This document shows, piece after piece, positions 45,744 to 56,250 of a stretch of DNA of 64,000 nt (positions within the stretch are counted from its first letter, which is position 1; the number at the start of each line of letters is the position of its first letter). A program made the translations under genes and the position numbers. The stretch is from NCBI GenBank assembly GCA_020091685.1, contig CM034601.1, forward strand, positions 5,230,429 to 5,294,428. Direction: 5' to 3'. The notes under the pieces were generated by a model, which saw only the letters and a program-made list of their open reading frames with translations, had not been told where the DNA came from and made no database searches. This DNA comes from Lutjanus erythropterus (Eukaryota; Chordata; Actinopteri; Lutjaniformes; Lutjanidae).

Positions 45744-46120
45744 AGGGACAGGTATCAGTACTCAATTCCTTTAAGATATAGACTGAAATAACCCAGTACA
45801 GTAAAGTATCAAAACTTCTCCAGTCAAATTATATTTTTTGTACCCAGATCTATTAAAAAAAATGACTAGTTGTATGGTTTTGCCACCAAAATCTGTCTGT
45901 ATTACACACCTGTATAGAATGTGGAAGGATTATTTCAGGAAAAACTGTGAATATGACGAACAGGATGAAGGACTTAAAGCATGCAGACAACTTCATGGGT
46001 GGAGAGCTTCACCATGTAAAAAACAGGTATCGAGTAGAGTAGTCTATTAATATTAGTATCACTTTAAGGCTACCTGTATTGGTACAGGTATCAGAATTTT
46101 TTTAAATGATACCCAGCCCT
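45744..46120. mobile_element. 377-bp repeat with AGGGCTGGGTATC-type ends
   Basis: The right end read inverted is AGGGCTGGGTATCATTT; the left end is AGGGACAGGTATCAG. Internal CAGGTATCAG words near both ends support one inverted-repeat element. Confidence 0.5.
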
Positions 46121-46475
46121 ACTTGCCACACACCAAAATCTCAGTTCTGGATCAACTTGTGATAATAAGTTTAACTAAATACAAATGCATTTTAAGCTGG
46201 TTTGAATTTGAATGTTTTGGTGTGCAGTAAACTTATTTTTTGTTCTCTTCTTTTGATGATCTGCAAAGGACTTTTTCAAACCTTATAAATATTGATTCAG
46301 TCTGATGTTTCACGTCAGGATGGGTCATATCAAGTCATGTCGGTTTTATTAATAGCGTCATCTAAAATCACAAATTGCCTCAAAGAGCTCTGCAATCTGT
46401 GCAACATATGAGACTCTCTATCTGTCGACCCTGCCCTGGTACAAGTCAGAGTGCAATCTAAATGGTTCTGAAGCT

Positions 46476-46639
46476 GTTATTTTTGCTTTTAAAGGACAGG
46501 ACAGCTGAAGACTTGACAGGAAAGCAAGGAGAGAGTCCCACACAGCAAAGGGACGCAGGTAGGGATTGAACTGTTGCAGAGGACTGACAAGCCTCAGTAC
46601 ATGAGCTGTACGCTCTACCAACTGAGCTATCTGAGCACC
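46476..46639 (-). mobile_element. tRNA-derived SINE with target-site duplication
   Basis: Read on the minus strand, the head carries a pol III A box TAGCTCAGTTGGTAGAG (46629-46613) and a B box AGTTCAATCCC (46572-46562), the order of a tRNA. A non-tRNA body (CCCTTTGCTGTGTGGG, then TCTCCTTGCTTTCCTGTC) follows, with an A-rich tail. CTGAAGCT flanks both sides (46468-46475 and 46640-46647) as target duplication. The body is the type common in percomorph fish. Confidence 0.8.
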
Positions 46640-46647
46640 CTGAAGCT

Positions 46648-49600
46648 TTTACTTCTTCCTTAGTGCCTTGCTTCTGTCCGAACAGTGTGCAAAACTGGCA
46701 AATGTTAGCTTAAAAACACTTAAACATCAACAAATGACCGCCACCCACCACAACACGAGCCTAACTTTGTGGATTTGCTCTCTTCTTCAGAGCGCAAACA
46801 ACAGGATGCTACTGCAGGTCACTGGACGTGGACACGTGACCGGTGTCAGGGAGAGGACTTTGTCTCTCCACAAGCTAACGTTAGCCGCTTGAAGCTACAA
46901 TGTCTTGTGTTTTTGTGCCAGGATGAACTCACACAAGCAATGGTTCTTGCTTGTTCTTTCTCTTTGCCGGCTAATAAAAGGACCAGGAGTTGCTGGATAA
47001 AACACTTCAGGTACTTTACAAGGTACGGCGATGTTGGTGTTGATGACATAAATTGTGTGAGACAAGAGATGTAGTTCACTGAGCAGCTTTGCACAAAACT
47101 TAACCAAACTACGACAAACCTACCACAAACTGAGGCTTTCTTGACTAGTAAAATTATCTTTTAAATTGATGAATGTGTATGTGAAAGTGTGTACTTCATG
47201 GCACAAATCAAACAAGATTAGAAGATTATTTGTCTCTCACAATTGACAAATGTTCAATGTTCAGGGCACATGTTCATATTATAGACAATTAAAGTTAATA
47301 ATTTAATCAATCTTAATAGATTACGTTCTATCAGACATGTGAATCAGACATGGTTAATTAAAAATAAACTATAATAGAATAAATGTTGGAGAGGGCTTCA
47401 GGACAAGGATGTCCTGCTGTCCCACTCCTGATTGCAACAGAATCACTTACAGACATTTCTGGACAAGATCAGAAGGTTACAGGTGTAAACATAACTAAAT
47501 ATCAAAACAAAACTTTTGATGTGTTTGAAAATTGGAAAAATCAATACTGCCTTTGCATAAATGTTTGTCAGAATAGTCAATGGCTTCAGGTCATAAAGGA
47601 AGAGCTACAGAGGACAAACATCACAAACAGACATGTGAGTGTGAACAGAGCCTCCCTGAAAAACAGAGCATTTCTCTCAAAGTTTATAAATTGTTTCTAC
47701 TGCAATAATTTACTTCCTAAAACAAGAAACACCAATAAACTGACACAGCACTTCTGCTTGTCTTTTAGTCTGATACAAACAACTTCTGTGAGATGTAATT
47801 TTATTGTTTTGAATTACAATAAAGGCCCGCTGTGTCTCCGGTCTTTTTATAACCAAATTTTGCACTTGAATTTCTCCAGACCTCCGTGAGCCTGACAAGA
47901 CGGAGGACTGCACGCGAGATTTTATCAAATCCTTCCTCCGTCCTGATGTGATGATCACAGCCAATCGCACAACATGTGACAGGTAGTTTACAGCGCCAGC
48001 TGAACGTTGAGTCAAAGTGGGAGTCGGTCATGGTGGCAGCGAGACGACAGCGGTAACAAGATGCCTCTGCTGAGAAACTTGAGGTCAGTGAAGCAAATGT
48101 GGCTGTGACTGCTTTTACCATCCTGAACACAGATTTTTCTTTTGTAAGGTGGTAGCAAACACATCAATAAGACTGCGCTCCATTTATGTAATTTACTACC
48201 AGTTATTCTAGGTTCTTTGGTCTTAAGAATAAACAAAAAATATATAATGCAAAGTTGTTTTTGGATAGCCAGCCTTCATCAGTGTGCAGACTGTGGGACC
48301 TCCCATGTCAGTTTACACACTTGGATATAGATCTTGGATAATGTCGTCTGCCAGAGGGCACACACGAAATGCAACAATATGATAAATGCTGGAGTCTTGA
48401 CATTTCTGAACTTCAAACATGCATGTGCCTGGTACACTTTAAAATCTAAACTCAACTTTGCCCCTGTCCGTTTGTCTAGTTTAACTCTTTTTTGTTTTTT
48501 TTTAAACCATTCCTTGATTGATTCAGTTTCTTTTTCTGTGTTTCTGTGACAATAATCGCTGCGCAAATAACCCAGAATCTAGAGACGTCTTTTCAAAATT
48601 CTTTTTAAATGTAAAGTCTTGCAGAATCTAGATCATATCAGGGGATTTTTCAATATGCTTTCATCCCAGGTCAAATATTAAGCTAGTGTTTGCCTCATAT
48701 AGTATACTGTGTCCACATACATGTTGCATACACATTAGATAAAATATCTGAATATGCCCTCATGTCATATATAGAAATCATAATTTCTGTCATTAAAGCA
48801 TATCATAGCATATTCTGATAGTGTCCCAATCCAGAGATAAGATATGCTGCAGGTTTGACATCTTACAAAGAGCATCCAACATGGATTTCATCATATCTGC
48901 GCAAAACCATCTCCAGATTCTGGACAACAGGACACTTAAAAGACAGTGATTCTCGAAAACAGCAGCAAAATGGACAAGTAACAGGTGCTAGCACCGAAGA
49001 ACTGTGCACTATGTATGAGGACACACCTGTCATGTCCTCCGGTCTGTCAATACATCTGGAGTTCTGATGAAACCATGTTTCCTGTAAAAATACTTTCTAT
49101 CAGGATATCTTGGCTCAATTCCTGAATGTCAGTGGGATCAAACAGCACAATAATGATCCCATAGACATCCCGGCACTGAGCAAAATTAAGCATGTAAGCT
49201 AACTGTTTCCAAGCTCCTTTGCTACAGAACCAATGTGGTTTTCTTGCTGGGTTTGGCTTCAGACACCTCAAGGCTGAGTCCATTAGCTGCATGGCTAACT
49301 GAGCCAACAGCAGTTAGCAGTTAGCGTCTTAAACAACAAGTAAAAATATCTCAAGAAACTCAAACTCATCAACTCAGTTGGTACTATATTACCTGTCGAT
49401 CTCACAGGCTGGATACGGTCCGGGTGTTCACAGTTAGCGCCAGTTAGCAGTTAGCGACTTTAGCAATAAGAAGAGCTATCTGTCCATCAGGAAACTGTAA
49501 ATGATTGAATCAGTTGAAGCTGAGCAGCCAGAGGACATCAGAAAGTGTTTTGTCCATAAAATATGATCCAGTTTCACCCAAATTGGTGAATAAAGTTACA

Positions 49601-50744
49601 AAAATTGTGTAACTGTACAATTTATGAAGTTGTGCTTTTACAGTGAGATCTGACTCTCAGAAAGACTCTCCTCTGGCAGATGAAGAATAATAAGAGAGAA
49701 AGTAAATTCAGTGGGCCTATGTGCCCCGAGTGCAGGATGAGTCATCAATGTTTTTCTTAATTTTTTTTTTTATCATTTTCCAGGAAACGACCAACTCTAA
49801 AATACAATTAAGAATATCCAAGAATACAGCCTCGTTTTTTATTATTCTTGGGCCAGATACTGGCGTGTAAGTGACGTATAGTGCAAGACTAATGCCTAAA
49901 TGATAAAAAAGCGCAATTATGACTTTATGGCAACTTTGATGACTTTTTTCAAGTGTCTTCTCCACTAAAACTACATATTTGGCAGTGTAAATTATTAAAC
50001 CAAATTTAGACCATAAATTAATGAAATGTGAAATCTGATTCGATTGATTTTTTTCAGAAAATGTCACAGAGCTTGGTTGATGGTTAGTCATTCATGTCAT
50101 AGGTGGGTGTGGTTCTGTTGGGTGGGATTAGGGTTGCAGTGGGTGAATCACACACACACATGCACACATATATAATAAAATAAAAAAGTTTAGAGTGAAC
50201 TTAACTCTTGAACTCTTTGGGCTTTGTGTGATGTTGGAGGCTGATCTAATGGGAATTCTTTTGCTCATTTGAGTGACAATAAATCTCTTCGTCACTATAT
50301 GAATGAAAAGTTCGATCGTTTCATTTCTCCTGTGACTCAGCTCTGAGGTTTAATCAGTTAACATGTAGAAGAAAACGATTACAGACGTTTTTTTACTCCT
50401 TTAAATGTAGACGAAGCCCAGAGTTTTCACTGGGTTGTTTGGTTTAGGATTAGGGTTAAGTCACTGTTTCTTAAACATTCTTGTGCAGACATAACTGTGA
50501 TCTGTGCACGACGTCTGCTTGCATATTTCTCCTCTGTCTGTCAGACACAAGGTTTTAACTCATATGAAGTCAATTTATCTATAACCTATGTAAAGAAATC
50601 AATTACGATGCCAGTTCTGTTTTTTGCAGGAGCAAGGGAGAGGCAGATTTTTGGAAAAGTTTCTTGTCTCTTTATTCTTCTTCAGACCTGTGATGAATCT
50701 ATAAATTCTCCCACCTTTGGTTTCTCCTGCTTTTTTGTGCTCAG
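46648..50744. other. gene-desert DNA
   Basis: Besides the LINE fragment, CAGTTAGCAGTTAGCG occurs at 49311-49326 and 49441-49456, a local duplication. A short CA-rich run is at 50151-50168. No gene recognised. Confidence 0.35.
47383..47505 (+). pseudogene. LINE reverse-transcriptase fragment
   Basis: The frame reads SGQGCPAVPLLIATESLTD and then KVTGVNI, resembling the conserved (R)QGCPLSPLLF...IESL...ITGI segment of L1-type reverse transcriptase. The following frame does not continue into the YADD region, so it is a short dead fragment. Confidence 0.45.
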
Positions 50745-52110
50745 AGGTGGCAAAAGTACACACATTATTTACTCAAACAGAAGTACAGATACTTGTGTAA
50801 AACAAAGAATCTGGTAAAAGTAGAAGGTACTGATTCGACTTCTTCACTCAAGTAAAGGTGAAAAAATGTACCCAAAGTATAAAAGTAAAAAGTCGTCCTC
50901 TGAAGGACATTTCTACTGACTGTTTTCCTGCAAAGCTAAACTGAACCTCACCCTTTTTCTGCGGTTGAGTCTCTCTGTCTTACAAGGGCGGATATTTCAT
51001 GCCTCGGTTGGTGGGGACAATAAACGTGTAAATAACAGACAATAAACATGAAGAGGTGCTGTGCTGCTGCCAGAGGAGTGCTGACTGAGATTATAGCACG
51101 CATGAGAATAAATTTACAGTAACAAGAGACCCATGGCTATAGGTAAGCAATGGACCAAACCAATGTGAGGCATACTGAGGGGGAGATGCCATCTTCCATG
51201 ATTTGAAAATGCATCTCTAATTTGCAAAGGTGCTTTATCATTATCCTGAAAACAGTGACACTAAACATTGATTAGACACTGACAGACAACAGTCATTATA
51301 TTTTAAGTTTTTTAAAAATCAAAATTATTGATAGGGACAATTCAGTATTGGCTAGATATCATCTTTTTTGTGTGTTACTGTCTCCTGTCCATTTTGGTAC
51401 AAATCAGTCTTGATGTCAGGAAGGCAGTGTGCAATGATGGAATGTAAAAATAATCAGTAATTCCCCACAAAATCCATTAAAACTAAAGTAATGAGCCTGT
51501 TTTGAAAATGCAAGCAGGGGCATTTCTAGTCGGGGAGCCTGGGGGTGGGCACTGGCCACCCCTGAAATCTGAGCGGCCACCCCATTATCCTCCTCGGCTA
51601 TCTCTCTATTGGTTATTTCATTGTTAATATATTTATTGATGATTTTACAGCACAGGTTTTTGTAATGAAATGTTAGTTGTAGTTCTCTTTGTGCTACTCA
51701 CATGAACAAGACAAAAAAAAAAAATACATACAGCAAATGGGTACATAAATAATAAATTTGTCATTGTGGAATCTCACAGGAAAGTGGAAGAACTTAAAGT
51801 ATAGAAGTTTGATATTATATCTGTATAAAAAATAAAGAATGAAGGAATGTAAGAAACTTTAATGTCAGTAATTAGAATGGACATTAGAAATAGTAAATTA
51901 ATGCTTAATGCCTAAAGAATAGAACTACTTCATGCACTCATACAATGCACTTGGGCCACCCCAGTCAAAAAAGACTGGACACGCCCCTGAATATAAGGAC
52001 TAGAAAGCACAGATATCTGTGTTAAAATTGAGAGAGTAAAAGTAAAAAGTCAGGAAGATAAATACTCAAGTAAAGCACAGTACAGTATTTGCACTTAGTT
52101 ACTTAAACGT
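50745..52110. mobile_element. interspersed repeat (AGTACAGATACTTGTG type) split by inserted DNA
   Basis: The left part, 50745-50905, has GAGGTGGCAAAAGTACACAC and ends in AAAAGTAAAAAGTCGTC. The right part, about 52030-52110, resumes AAAAGTAAAAAGTCAGG and ends with AAGTAAAGCACAGTACAG. About 1.1 kb between them is foreign and includes the hAT-like element at 51515-51989. Confidence 0.5.
51515..51989. mobile_element. 475-bp nonautonomous hAT-like element
   Basis: It begins CAGGGGCATTTCTAGTC. Read from the other end it begins CAGGGGCGTGTCCAGTC, and both ends continue into GGCCACCCC text. It is flanked by 8-bp AATGCAAG (51507-51514) and AATATAAG (51990-51997), an 8-bp target duplication with two changes, which is the hAT length. 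No transposase frame. Confidence 0.65.
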
Positions 52111-52379
52111 GATCAGCTGTGATGATGCATGTGAAAGCAGGAAGTTGGAGAGAAGCTTGCCTCATGCTGTCACAGAGGTTGCTTTGCCTTATTTCACTCT
52201 GGATTATGATTTGGTGTCTCAGCTAACAGGTAGTGTTTTCACTGCCTGAGATTTAGAGCAGTGACCTCTCCTCCGGTGTCTTCTTCTAAGAAATGTGCGT
52301 GCGTGTGTGTGCGTGCAGATCTGACAGCGAGTGTATGTTAGCCTGCCTGTATGTGAAAGTGTGTCCTCCCTAAGCCTCC

Positions 52380-53330
52380 TCGTGAGAATCCCGTGTTATA
52401 TATCGTTTATTTGTGAGGAGGATTACAGCATTTTGGAGACTATAATCCATTCTCAGTTTTAAACACGCCCCCCCCTCCTCCTCAAATCTACAGCCTGTCG
52501 CCAGGGCCCCGAACTCTGAACCTGCGGGCTTCCCTTCGCTTGTGAGAACTAACCAAAAATCCACCACCCCCTCCCCAAAACAACTCGACCGCCCCCGCCA
52601 GGCTGCGGTGGAGATGGGGCGCGTTGTTTTACGGCACGATCCGTCTTGTATGTCTCAGCCAAATCCTATTTTTACGGCTTGCTTATACATTCCTGCTGCA
52701 AATGGTTTACATACCGAGGCAGGGAGCCGTCCTAAATCAGCTGGCAGCTCCGTGCAGCTGGGACAAGGTGGAAACCTTGTCATCAGCCCGCTTCACCGGC
52801 GATTAATGAACCCCAAATTAAGATAATAACATCTCGGTCTGACCCGGACCAGCGGATTACATCACTTCCACGGAAATTCAATTTTGACTCTTGTCGCTCT
52901 CAGTCAGCCGCTGGGACCGGCCGTATTTACCCACCTTGTTTTTACTCTCCGATGTATTTTGAGAGGGGGGGAGGTGGTGCCCATTCATGAAATTGGTGGC
53001 GTGTTTTCTCATTCTCGTAGGGTCCTTCAGTGCCGTTCAAACGCCGCTGAGTGAAGCTGGAGAGGTCGTATAATGAGCAGAGGAGTTAGAGGGTGATGAC
53101 TCTGCCATTCAGGGCCCGAGCACAATCTGCACCAGTGTTTCAGTCCGAGGCCCTCGAGTGCAGCCACACAAATCCTCTGTTACCCACTCTGTTTTAAAAC
53201 CTTGTTTCATTCATGTTAGCAGCTCATAAATGGCCGCCCACCGCCTCAGCAAAAACAAGCTGAGGCCCTTACATTTCATAAGATGCAATATGCTGCGGGG
53301 GCCCGCGTCACCCCTTTGGATTTTTTTAAT
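52380..53330. promoter_or_regulatory. candidate long non-coding regulatory block
   Basis: About 950 bp of GC-richer, non-repeat sequence, the longest such island in the desert, with GGATTACA (about 52420 and 52853), CATTCATGAAATTGG and TCATAAATGG motifs. Open frames over it match nothing I recognise. Regulatory role is inferred. Confidence 0.35.
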
Positions 53331-53971
53331 AGTGGTGGTTTTAGTTTGATAGGAGGTGATACTGAGGGCAGGGGTCTGTCCATTTAATGCTGCAGCTTTA
53401 GGAGAAGCTGGATGTTACGGTCAGCAACACAATTAGACAAAAGTAAAATACCACGACAGCACACTTAGTAGTGGTTTATTGGTGGTGAAATATAAATGTG
53501 CATGGATCAACAGTTAAATTGGGTCCACTGGCCACAGCAGACCCTGCGGCCAGATTATTGGGAAGGGGATACTTTCGATTTTTGGGTCGAGCGCACTAAA
53601 TCGGTACTATGATTTGCCCTCTAAAATCTAGACCTATATGTTGACATACATTTACACAGTGATCACTAGAATAATTCAGACATGAGAAGAAAGAATTTAG
53701 TGTAAAAAGGTGTAAAATTTGTCACATAAGACGGTTATTTAACTCATCATCAACTTCTTTACCTCTGAATTTTCTTATCCAGTTCTTTTTATGTGCAGTA
53801 CTGGCACCGAGTATCAGTCAGACCTGACATGACTGGTGGGCAATTCCCGCTGCATTTGCGCCAGAAAAAGATGTAGATGAAATGTTAGCCTCGAACTTCT
53901 CCAAGATAACACAAAACCAAAGCTCCAAGCTGCACCACTGATACCCTGGATGACACTGGCAAGTGTCCGAC

Positions 53972-53993
53972 TCAATTCAATTCAATTCAATAC
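53972..53993. repeat. (ATTCA)n short tandem repeat
   Basis: About four ATTCA units followed by TACTTTATTTAT, a common tail of fish interspersed repeats. Confidence 0.7.
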
Positions 53994-54052
53994 TACTTTA
54001 TTTATCTACAAAGGCAATTTGATTTCAGGCATAGTAAAAACAGACAGGAAAC

Positions 54053-54074
54053 AGACATACAGACAGACAGACAG
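54053..54074. repeat. (CAGA)n short tandem repeat
   Basis: Tetranucleotide CAGA/ACAG run; a similar run lies at 40863-40877. Confidence 0.7.
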
Positions 54075-55929
54075 AGCACAAGAGCTACTCAGATGTTTCG
54101 GAGGATATCTTTTACAAGCTCGTAGAATTGATCCTGGAAATGGCGGGTGCATTTATTTCAAGCAGAGGCTGAATTCTGCTACCCTTGTCAGAAGTTTCAA
54201 TCACTTGAAATCCTGCATCATCGTCAGATGCCACTGGAGACACTGAGCATGCTGCATTAAAATAACATCAGAATTGTGTTGCAAAAGGTACACAATGATT
54301 AAGTCAGTCACGGCCTCTTCAGCTGACAAAGCATGCACAATTTCCAAATGTAACTGATGGTTGAAACAATCTACATATGGTACACAACAGCCTAATTTCT
54401 CCTAGAGGAACTTTTCCAGACCTCCAAGACGTTTATCTGACTATTTCCTTTGTCACCAAGGTACTCATAAATTCAGTTACCCAGGAGTGTCAGGATGCCC
54501 GAAATCTTTCTGGTTGCAGAGTAGTTCTTAGGAGATGCAAACATATTAGTTTGGGAGATGTCACAAATTGTCATCATGACAGCTTCACAATGAGGCCACA
54601 TTCAGACCAACTTCAACCCTGTATGAAAAACTGCAGTCCTCTCATTTGATGCAATGCAGCGATGGTACCAATCCAGAGTCCTTCAGCAAAAAAAGTCAAA
54701 GTTGGCTCAATTTTTGCTGCAATTCAACATCATCTGGCAAGGAGCTGCACCGGCCAATCAAATACATGCAAGTGCACATTCCTGTTAGATTACATGACAG
54801 GTAGGCACATTTCTACTGTTCACGTCATGATCATCGTCGTAACAAAAGATAAAATAGCTGTCCATGAGTATTACAAACTGTTGCATGGTGTTTTGGTGTC
54901 TCATAAGCCTTCAGATGCATAATTTCTTACTCCAATTGGACTTCCTGCATAGTCCATTGCCTCTTTGGTAACTTACCCCAACACAGGTTCCAACCTTCCC
55001 TGTTTTTTTGAAAGCCTTTTAAGCCGTATTCATGTCATGTCAAACCTTAAATATGATAAGAAAAGAACAGCCACATCAGCCTCACAGTTTTAACTCTGGG
55101 TCAGTAATGAAAACTATGATACCATCATCAAACTAACAATACAAGTAAAGGTGTTTTACTGTGCTACAAACTGCTTCTAGCTTCTGATACTTGTTGTTGG
55201 CTCCTGCTTGTTATCAGCCTTGTAGCACAAATTGCGATCAGAACGTCGGCATTTAGTGTTCAGTGCTGTTTTTTGGCAAGCTAACAACAATTAGCAGAAG
55301 CCTTAAGATAACAAGGCAGCCTTGAGGTCTCATCAGAATAACTGAAATTTAGCCCACATTTATCAAGTCACATATTTGTGGCAGTTTGTTCATAAGTGAA
55401 ACAAGATACAAACAGTGTGTAGCTCCTTTTTAATAAGCTAAATATTAGTTCTAATAAATTAGGAGACAAATAAACAACAAATTGTCTTGAGGAATCATGA
55501 ATTTAATGTGCATTTTTGGTTTCTGAAGTTTGCTAATTCAAAATTAGCAATTAGTAAACCTTGAAGGAGTTAGGCAGCATGTTTTTCCTTTTATATTTTG
55601 CCTCAGTTTTTAGTATTTCTTAAAAAATTAAAGCGTAGTTTTCCCACAAACTGCAAAGATTGAAACTGCAAATCATTCCATTCACATAACTGAATAGACA
55701 CTGTAGATCATGTTGCACCGTTTATGGTGCCATTTAAGTCTTACTCTGTTTTTTTTATCCTCCCTCTCACTCCCTAAACTCCCTGCTGCAGTCGCTGCTT
55801 CGATGACGTAAAAAGAAAAATAAGTTGAATTGAACATTTTTACGTTTTTTCCCCTCCCTTTCTCCTTCCTTTGTGCATCCTCTCTGTGCTTCCAGAGGAA
55901 TTGCTTTTTCTTGCATGTGGGAGAAAAAA

Positions 55930-56250
55930 AAAAGTTCTTAAAAGTCTTATGAGTGAAAAGGATGTTACCTCATTAAAGAAGCGGCCATAAATCTGTCTCC
56001 CTCTTCAGCAGCACCGCTCCACATCTGGCCGTTCACTCCAGCCACTCATTGTTGCTCATTCTCGCTGAGCCCTGGATGGGATTTATGGTTCATTCTGCTC
56101 GTGTCACATGTTGTTTACTCCTGCTTCCCTATCAGCGATCTCATGCCGGTACCGTCCCGTCTGATGCTTGGGATTTCAGCCAATGCATAATGCTCTCTGC
56201 ATCAAGATAGTCACTTGTGAAATGTGCTTACTGTGGGTCTGTAGCTGATG
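55930..56250. promoter_or_regulatory. candidate non-coding regulatory block
   Basis: GC-richer island starting after an A-tract, with CCTCATTAAAG, GGCCATAAATC and GGGATTTATGG motifs and no repeat signature. Inferred from appearance. Confidence 0.28.

Larger units (their letters stand above)
53331..55929. other. gene-desert DNA, origin of 54090-54900 unclear
   Basis: Contains the ATTCA and CAGA tandem repeats. The stretch at 54090-54900 is less AT-rich and has broken frames on the minus strand that could be old transposase, but I could not name a family. Confidence 0.3.

Noticed and set aside
46560..46642. Functional tRNA gene
   Set aside because: A and B boxes are present, but the acceptor stem does not close, and the sequence continues into a SINE body with an A-rich tail and target duplication.
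47801..48130. THAP-like zinc finger (CCAIGCDHH) on the minus strand
   Set aside because: Only one short Cys pair resembles the THAP start; the remaining ligands and the AVPTF motif are absent.
52542..52826. 94-codon frame in the 52.4-53.3 kb island
   Set aside because: No domain and no splice context; the island looks non-coding.
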